Below, one piece after another: positions 1 to 5,257 of a stretch of 7,225 nt of DNA (the stretch's first letter is position 1; every line of letters begins with the position of its first letter). The notes below the pieces were generated by a model. The model saw only the letters and a program-made list of their open reading frames with translations. It searched no databases and was not told where the DNA came from. The stretch spans positions 1-7,225 of the forward strand of contig USSA01000149.1 of NCBI GenBank assembly GCA_900557255.1. The letters run 5' to 3'. Made by a program: the position numbers and the translations under genes. The DNA is from an uncultured Prevotella sp. GTDB lineage: Bacteria; Bacteroidota; Bacteroidia; Bacteroidales; Bacteroidaceae.

Positions 1-388
1 GCCAATTTAGCAAGATGATCGAATATCTTCTTCTGCGCCGTAAAAGGCAATCTTTCCAATACTTCCATATACTTCAATACATAAATCCATTTTTCAAAAC
101 CTGTCTCGCATTCTAGATGGAACGGTTCACAAAGAAAGGTACCCATCTGTTCTGCATCTCGACGATGAAATGCTTATCATCGTCGGTAACACAATAGATA
201 TCGAAGATGCAGCCACGGAGATCATTAGTATCTCCAAGCTGTTCCTTATCCTTGAATGTTACGTCCTTGATTTGAAACTCGCCTTCAAACAAGTCGTTCA
301 AAAAATTAATCAGCAAGTCCTTGCTAAACTCTTGACCGAAGAGACGCTTGAAGCCCCAATCGGTAAAGGGGTTGATGTATCTACCCAT
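1..388 (-). pseudogene. PD-(D/E)XK nuclease family transposase (Rpn/PDDEXK_2-like), internally deleted, runs off left edge
   Basis: Family members are recombination-promoting nuclease/putative transposase proteins of roughly 300 residues. The start ATG (complement of 386-388) opens 91 codons beginning MGRYINPFTDWGFKRLFG, the characteristic N-terminus. The nuclease core is visible: Asp63 (FDIY) and Glu77-x-Gln79 (VEMQ). After FFVNRSI the frame hits TAG at 113-115. A second frame, complement of 1-113, then reads ECETGFEKWIYVLKYMEVLE and continues to the edge; this is the C-terminal-side family motif (compare DFERWIYVLKNM, from memory). The two parts abut with no intervening DNA, so the middle of the protein, perhaps 80-110 residues from memory of the family, is missing and the join is out of frame. 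The 91-residue product would keep the catalytic residues but lack the rest. A Bacteroidetes-like promoter lies upstream. An assembly collapse would look the same. Confidence 0.82.
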
Positions 389-420
389 AAATTATCTGTT
401 TAGATTCTATAAATCTGCTG

Positions 421-452
421 CGAAGATACACTTTTTTATTGAAACTGCCAAG
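421..452 (-). promoter_or_regulatory. Bacteroidetes-type promoter for the broken nuclease gene
   Basis: On the minus strand TATCTTCG (complement of 421-428) matches the Bacteroidetes -7 consensus TAnnTTTG with one mismatch. CTTGG (complement of 448-452) lies about 19-20 bases upstream and is a partial match to the -33 TTTG element. The ATG at 388 is about 33 bases downstream, giving a short leader. The leader has no clear Shine-Dalgarno sequence, as is usual in this phylum. Confidence 0.5.
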
Positions 453-466
453 AAATTCTAGAATTT
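453..466. repeat. 14-bp perfect palindrome next to the -33 element
   Basis: AAATTCTAGAATTT is perfectly self-complementary and directly abuts the -33-like element of the minus-strand promoter. Position and symmetry would suit a dimeric regulator, but AT-rich palindromes of this size also arise by chance and no second copy of the full 14-mer was seen in the window. Confidence 0.3.
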
Positions 467-518
467 TCTTTCTAAAAGAGGGTAAGGAAAAGGTATGGGG
501 AGAAAAAAGAGGAAGAAC

Positions 519-550
519 TGAGCCCCTTTTTAAAGTGGGCTCAATTTTTA
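519..550 (+). terminator. Rho-independent terminator-like hairpin without an obvious upstream gene
   Basis: TGAGCCC (519-525) pairs perfectly with GGGCTCA (537-543). Inside the loop CTTT and AAAG can pair further. A T-rich tail (ATTTTTA) follows on the plus strand; the minus-strand side has no comparable uninterrupted T-run, so plus-strand termination fits better. No plus-strand gene precedes it in the window, so it may end antisense transcription, a small RNA or a lost gene. Confidence 0.5.
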
Positions 551-571
551 TAAATATAAAGAAATAGTTTT

Positions 572-733
572 ATGGATAAAATAAAGAAGATGACTCTTCA
601 AATTTACCATATGGTGTCTAGAAAATTAAGTTGGTTTCAAATCAGTGAGCACTTCACTATTATAAATGTGTTTAGAGGACAAGGAGGTGGAAAATATAAT
701 ATTTTAAGAAAGAAAAATCCTTGTATGGTATAG
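572..733 (+). CDS. doubtful small ORF, 53 codons, unrecognised
   Basis: ATG at 572 opens 53 codons (MDKIKKMTLQIYHMV...) ending at TAG 731-733. The product would be basic and contains a GQGGG stretch; I recognise no family, signal peptide or domain. No Bacteroidetes -7 box or ribosome site is evident just upstream, and the ORF ends 18 bases before the -7 box of the restriction gene. A reading frame of this length is not rare in AT-rich DNA, so chance is the leading explanation. If real, it would be a small leader or accessory gene to the restriction system. Confidence 0.12.
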   Translation: MDKIKKMTLQIYHMVSRKLSWFQISEHFTIINVFRGQGGGKYNILRKKNPCMV

Positions 734-751
734 ATTCTCCAAAAAATGTTG

Positions 752-759
752 TATATTTG
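752..759 (+). promoter_or_regulatory. -7 promoter element for the restriction-modification gene
   Basis: TATATTTG matches the Bacteroidetes -7 consensus TAnnTTTG exactly. It lies 77 bases before the ATG at 837, predicting a leader of about 70 bases that is AT-rich and purine-rich near the start codon, with no Shine-Dalgarno. No good -33 TTTG is present at 19-21 bases upstream, so the promoter may be weak or need an activator. Confidence 0.45.
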
Positions 760-836
760 CAGTTGATTTTGAGTATATTGATATTGCTATAAAACAAAAG
801 CATTGTCGATAGAAAAAAAGATAAAGATAAAAATAT

Positions 837-3800
837 ATGATTACAAAAGATAATATACAAAAAGTCCTTTTGGATTTGAAGTTTTTTTCAAATCATGGTG
901 TCTATACCAGACATTTTGGCTCGGCTGACGAAGGCTTTGATTTGGAATATAACTATAATACTGGTAAATTCAATTATCCGGTAGGATTACAGGCTGATAG
1001 AAATACAACGCAAGAAGATTATCAGAAAGAAAGTTATGTTGTATTTGTTTGTGTTGCCCAATTGTTTGAGCGTGGTTATCTTCCTCAACATATCAAGTTG
1101 GAGGGAAGAAATTATGCTGGTACAGACACGGGATACTGTGATATTCTGGTAAGCGATAATAATGGTGAGCCATATCTTATTGTTGAATGTAAAAAGGCTG
1201 ATATTGATAAGAAAGAGGATGAGTTTCGTAAACATTGGGCAAGGACTATGCGTGATGGTGACCAATTGTTTCGTTATTTCAATACTTATCGTAAAGCCCA
1301 ATATCTTTGTATGTATGCGGCGGATTATCCAGAATACAGCAAGAAAGGGAAAAAAATAAATCGTCTTGAGATCAACTATCATATTATTTCTTTGGTTGAT
1401 AATGAGGAATATCTACAGACGGATAATAAGCTCCATAGTTTCCAGGAAATGCGAGAACAGCAAGGCGGAAGTGAAGACTTTTTTTATGTTTGGAAGCAGA
1501 CGTATAAACAGGATTATACAACTCGTGGTTTGTTTGAAGAAGGTATTGATGCTTTCAACATAGGAAAGAAGAGTTATGGCATAAATGATTTGAAGACTAT
1601 TGATGAATACTCGTTGGATAAGAAATACAATGAGTTTGCATTAATATTGCGTAAACATACCATTTCAAGCCATGAGAATGCCTTTGACAAATTGGTGAAT
1701 CTTTTCCTGGCGAAAATCATAGATGAGCGTTATCATTCTGATGAACTTCAATTGCTTTGGAAGGGTGCGGCTTATGATGATTATTTCTCGTTGCAAGACC
1801 GTTTGATCAATTTGTATAAAAGAGGAATGAAGGAGTTCTTCGATGATGAGGTGGCTTCGGTAGAAAATGCAGAAATAGAGGATGCATTTAAATTTCTTAC
1901 ATCTAAAGCTGATGAGGCAAGGGATACGATTAAAAGGTATTTCCGTAAATTGAAATATTTCAATAATAACCCTTTTGCCTTCCTCGATGTGCATAATGAG
2001 CAGTTGTTCTATAAGAATGCTGTCATATTGAAGGATACCATCAGTATGTTGCAGGATATTTATTTGACTAAAAATACGGATAACCAGTTTTTGGGAGACC
2101 TTTTCGAGGGGTTCCTTAATCGTGGTGTGCACCAAAGTGAAGGTCAGTTTTTTACTCCAATTCCTATAGTTCGTTTTTTGGTTTCGTCTTTGCCTCTTCG
2201 TCAAATTCTAGAAGGTGGTGAGATTCCTAAAGTTGTCGATTATGCTTGTGGAGCAGGACATTTCTTGACAGAGTATGCTCGTCAGATCAAGCCGATTGTT
2301 GAGGAAATGGCTCATCTTGAAAATATATATGACAAGAGAGCTAAAGAAGAAAGACTTATTTCTGTGCTTCGTGAATATTATGAGCAGATAGTGGGTATAG
2401 AAAAGGATTATCGTCTTTCAAAGGTAAGTCAGGTTGCTGCATTTATGTATGGTATGGATGGAATTCATATCCATTATGGAGATGGATTGCAAGAAATGTC
2501 TGGTATTCAAGATCATACTTTTAGCGTATTGGTGGCTAACCCTCCATATTCTGTGTCAGGCTTTTTAGAAACATTACCTGAGGAGGATAGAGAACGATAT
2601 ACATTGAACAATTATATTAGCAATATAGAGAAGAATAACTCTATAGAGACATTCTTTATCGAACGTGCTGCCCAACTCTTGAAGTCGGGTGGTGTGGCTG
2701 CTATTGTCCTTCCGTCAAGTATTTTGTCGAAAGGTGGTCTCTATATGCGAACACGTGAACTTCTCTTGAAAAACTTCGACATAGTTTCTATTTGTAGCCT
2801 GGGACCAAATACATTTGGTCAAACCAATACGAGTACGATAGTATTGTTCTTGCGTCGAAAAGCTTTGGAGCCTGATTTGTCTAGACATTTACACAACCGC
2901 ATTACGGAGTGGTTTGAGGGTAATATGGTAGATAATGGTGCATATAAAGATTCTCAAAACTTGGATGCTTATATCAAACACATGGGATATAAGCACGATG
3001 ATTATATCCAGTTGTTGAAAGGTGAATTAACGGATAGCTTCATGGATTCTGATATGGCAAAGGAATACGTGAAAGCTCTAAATATCAAAAAACAAGGAAA
3101 GAATACAGCTTCAACAGCTTTAGCTGCTGAGGCAAAGAAAGTACGTGACGAAGCCCAGAAGTTTGTAAAGAGCCGTGCTTATGTGGTATTGACTCCAGCA
3201 GAGAAATTGTTGGAGGAGAAACGTTTTACTCTTAAATTCATTCGCGAAATAGAGAAAGAAAAGCTCTATTTCTATATGCTTGCTGCTTCAAATCCGCAGC
3301 CGGTATTGGTGGTGCAAAGCCCATCTGACAAATCTTTGGAAAAAAAGTTCTTGGGATATGAATGGAGTAATCGAAAAGGTGCAGAAGGTATTCATTATCT
3401 GAATACAGGAAAAATCAAGGATTCTTCCTCTGATGATGAAGCAGCAGATGATGATACTATAGAGCAGATTAAAGGAATAGAAGGTATTATGACCCCATTG
3501 TTTGCACCTCTAAATCTGGACGATGAAAGTAAAATTAATGCTTTGATTCGTAATAATTATTGTGGGGTAGATAATTCTATTTTAGATGAGTATGTAGATG
3601 TTGCTTCTGAATATGAATTAGTGGACTTGTTGGATTTTTCACGTGTGAATTTCGATAAGACAATAAAGACTGTTGCAACACTATCTTATCCGGAAATAGA
3701 AACAAAGTATCCCAAGGAAAAGTTAGGAAAAATAGCTCCATATTCAAGTGTTAAAATAGCATTGTCTGGTATAGATGTTAAGACTTATATCTCTACAGAA

Positions 3801-4832
3801 AATATTCTTCAAAATTGTTCGGGTGTAAAGCCATATGTAGGAATGCCTAATATAGACAAGATAACAGAGTATCACAAAAATGATATTTTAGTATCTAATA
3901 TCCGTCCTTATTTGAAGAAAATTTGGTTGGCAGAATATGATGGTGGTTGTTCAAATGATGTATTGGTATTTAGAAATGAAAGAGTAAATGAAATATTGAA
4001 TGACTACCTGTTTGAGGTATTATCAAGTGATATTTTCTTTGAATATATGATGGTTGGAAAAACTGGAATAAAAATGCCACGTGGTGATAAACGAAGTATT
4101 CCTAATTTTGAGGTTCCACTTCCTCCAATGGATATTCAAAAGAAAATCGTGGAGGAATGTGAGAAGATTGATCAAAAATTCAAGCAACAACAGTTTGAGT
4201 TGGATTCTTTGAATAATCGTGTGGAATCAATTTTTGATGAAGTTGCAGGTAGAAGTCAAAAGTTGGAGAAACTTTGTTCGGCAATCAATCCGTCGAAAGC
4301 GGATGTGAAATCTATAGAGTCTTCAACAATGGTCTCTTTTGTCGAAATGTCATCTGTAAGCAATGATGGATATATTGAGCAAAAAGTAGATAAACCATTG
4401 GTTGATGTTCGTAAAGGTAGCTATACTTATTTTGCAGAAGGTGATATTATTATTGCTAAGATAACTCCGTGTATGGAGAATGGTAAGTGTGCGCTTGCTA
4501 CTGGTTTGACGAATGGTATTGGTTTTGGTAGTTCTGAGTTTCATGTACTCAGGGTGAATAATAAACTAATCAATAATGTTTATCTCTTTGCTTACCTAAA
4601 TAGAAAAGAAATTCGAGAAAGGGCTGCTGCTGTAATGACTGGCTCAAGTGGTCACAGAAGAGTGCCGATTACATTCTATGAGGAGTTGGAAATACCTGTT
4701 CCTTCTATGGATGAACAATTGAGAATAGTTGCTGAGTATCAGAAAAATATTTCAGCGATAATGGATTTAAGAGAATCTATGTCCAATGCTTCCTCTGCCA
4801 AGCAAGCCATCTTGGATAAATATTTAAAGTAA
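837..4832 (+). CDS. single-chain restriction-modification-specificity enzyme (Type IIB/IIG, AloI-like)
   Basis: One 1331-residue protein carries all restriction-modification functions; it should methylate adenine in a split DNA site and cut unmodified DNA. Residues about 60-190 form a PD-(D/E)XK nuclease like the HsdR N-terminus: Asp102, Glu117-Cys-Lys119, and a Gln143-x3-Tyr147 pair typical of that family. A helical linker follows. The N6-adenine methylase spans about 380-700: GQFFTP (436-441), the S-adenosylmethionine motif DYACGAGHF (468-476) and catalytic NPPY (568-571). Residues 700-945 are a helical spacer with an acidic run at 863-873. Two Methylase_S-type target-recognition domains lie at about 959-1107 and 1141-1297, each closing with a PLPPMDIQ/PVPSMDEQ-type motif and a helix. 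No DEAD-box helicase motif is present, which separates it from Type I HsdR. Length agrees with AloI-type enzymes (about 1250 residues, from memory). The reading frame is uninterrupted and the motifs intact, so it is probably active. The broken GIY-YIG gene follows after 7 bases in the same unit. Confidence 0.9.
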   Translation: MITKDNIQKVLLDLKFFSNHGVYTRHFGSADEGFDLEYNYNTGKFNYPVGLQADRNTTQEDYQKESYVVFVCVAQLFERGYLPQHIKLEGRNYAGTDTGYCDILVSDNNGEPYLIVECKKADIDKKEDEFRKHWARTMRDGDQLFRYFNTYRKAQYLCMYAADYPEYSKKGKKINRLEINYHIISLVDNEEYLQTDNKLHSFQEMREQQGGSEDFFYVWKQTYKQDYTTRGLFEEGIDAFNIGKKSYGINDLKTIDEYSLDKKYNEFALILRKHTISSHENAFDKLVNLFLAKIIDERYHSDELQLLWKGAAYDDYFSLQDRLINLYKRGMKEFFDDEVASVENAEIEDAFKFLTSKADEARDTIKRYFRKLKYFNNNPFAFLDVHNEQLFYKNAVILKDTISMLQDIYLTKNTDNQFLGDLFEGFLNRGVHQSEGQFFTPIPIVRFLVSSLPLRQILEGGEIPKVVDYACGAGHFLTEYARQIKPIVEEMAHLENIYDKRAKEERLISVLREYYEQIVGIEKDYRLSKVSQVAAFMYGMDGIHIHYGDGLQEMSGIQDHTFSVLVANPPYSVSGFLETLPEEDRERYTLNNYISNIEKNNSIETFFIERAAQLLKSGGVAAIVLPSSILSKGGLYMRTRELLLKNFDIVSICSLGPNTFGQTNTSTIVLFLRRKALEPDLSRHLHNRITEWFEGNMVDNGAYKDSQNLDAYIKHMGYKHDDYIQLLKGELTDSFMDSDMAKEYVKALNIKKQGKNTASTALAAEAKKVRDEAQKFVKSRAYVVLTPAEKLLEEKRFTLKFIREIEKEKLYFYMLAASNPQPVLVVQSPSDKSLEKKFLGYEWSNRKGAEGIHYLNTGKIKDSSSDDEAADDDTIEQIKGIEGIMTPLFAPLNLDDESKINALIRNNYCGVDNSILDEYVDVASEYELVDLLDFSRVNFDKTIKTVATLSYPEIETKYPKEKLGKIAPYSSVKIALSGIDVKTYISTENILQNCSGVKPYVGMPNIDKITEYHKNDILVSNIRPYLKKIWLAEYDGGCSNDVLVFRNERVNEILNDYLFEVLSSDIFFEYMMVGKTGIKMPRGDKRSIPNFEVPLPPMDIQKKIVEECEKIDQKFKQQQFELDSLNNRVESIFDEVAGRSQKLEKLCSAINPSKADVKSIESSTMVSFVEMSSVSNDGYIEQKVDKPLVDVRKGSYTYFAEGDIIIAKITPCMENGKCALATGLTNGIGFGSSEFHVLRVNNKLINNVYLFAYLNRKEIRERAAAVMTGSSGHRRVPITFYEELEIPVPSMDEQLRIVAEYQKNISAIMDLRESMSNASSAKQAILDKYLK

Positions 4833-4839
4833 CGAAACA

Positions 4840-5164
4840 ATGAATAAAGAGAATATTGGTTACGTTTATATCCTCACCAATCCGAGCTTTCGCGAGGATT
4901 GGGTGAAGATAGGTAAGAGTTCCCGTCCGGTGGATTGGTATTAAAATAGGTGAGATAGTTACTTTTATTCCAACTGGTATTGAGGTTAGAGTGGCAAGTG
5001 ATGATACGGTGGAGTATCAGAACAGAATCTACAAACTCTCTCCTTTTGTAGGAACTTTCTTGCCGATAGAGAAACAAACTCCTTCTGGCGCATATCAAGG
5101 AGCTAAGTACTTTTCCTATAAAGGTAAGGTACTTGATGAATTGAGAAAAGAGAAAGAACTTTAG
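4840..5164 (+). pseudogene. GIY-YIG nuclease family gene (T5orf172/MUG113-like), internally deleted and frameshifted
   Basis: ATG at 4840, 7 bases after the restriction gene stop, opens MNKENIGYVYILTNPSFRED, followed by WVKIGKSSRPVD. YVYIL and VKIGKS are the GIY and YIG motifs of a T5orf172-type nuclease domain. The frame ends at TAA 4942-4944 after 34 codons. A second frame (+1) takes over at the same place: GIKIGEIVTFIPTG (from 4937), then RIYKLSPFVGTFLP, SGAYQGAKYFSYKGK, to TAG 5162-5164. I recognise this as the C-terminal region of the same Bacteroidetes family (about 250-300 residues, from memory). The rest of the nuclease domain and the linker are therefore missing, and the C-terminal part has no evident start of its own. 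Family members often sit next to restriction-modification genes; their exact role is not something I can state. The intact gene was presumably the last gene of this operon. Confidence 0.8.
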
Positions 5165-5166
5165 TA

Positions 5167-5224
5167 AAAATATATAAAAGCGACTTCTTGGTGTTAATGC
5201 CAAGAAGTCGCTTTTATATATTTT
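5167..5224. terminator. bidirectional terminator, 25-bp perfect stem
   Basis: 5167-5191 and 5200-5224 are perfect reverse complements around the 8-base loop TGTTAATG. The core GCGACTTCTTGG is flanked by A-tracts on one arm and T-tracts on the other, so each strand yields a stem followed by TTTTATATATTTT. It sits between the stop of the plus-strand unit (5164) and the stop of the minus-strand copA (5258) and would end both convergent transcripts. Confidence 0.9.
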
Positions 5225-5257
5225 GAAAGTCTCAGACTTTTCCCATTTTCTTTCATT

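Larger units (their letters stand above)
389..836. other. 448-base intergenic region between the broken nuclease gene and the restriction gene
   Basis: This AT-rich gap separates two divergently transcribed genes. It holds a promoter for the minus-strand gene, a 14-bp palindrome beside it, a hairpin with a T-tract at 519-550, a doubtful 53-codon ORF at 572-733 and a -7 box at 752-759. I see no tRNA, CRISPR repeat, insertion-sequence end or recognisable protein fragment in the rest. The stretch 470-518 is strongly purine-rich on the plus strand, without a function I can assign. Confidence 0.7.

Noticed and set aside
170..403. 77-codon plus-strand ORF
   Set aside because: Antisense to the recognised N-terminal part of the nuclease gene; no motif of its own.
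681..688. Strong Shine-Dalgarno-like AAGGAGGT
   Set aside because: No start codon follows at a usable distance, and genes here do not rely on such sites.
672..860. 62-codon hydrophobic minus-strand ORF
   Set aside because: It overlaps the start of the restriction gene and its promoter; the hydrophobic, Phe/Leu-rich content is what antisense AT-rich DNA gives.
882..1482. Homopolymer runs of seven (T near 882-888 and 1479-1485, A near 1350-1356) as phase-variation tracts
   Set aside because: Runs of seven are common in AT-rich DNA and too short for convincing phase variation; the frame is intact.
1665..2204. 179-codon minus-strand ORF
   Set aside because: Antisense shadow inside the restriction gene with no recognisable domain.
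837..4832. Type I HsdR/HsdM/HsdS operon
   Set aside because: There is a single uninterrupted chain and no DEAD-box helicase region, so the Type I translocating enzyme does not fit.
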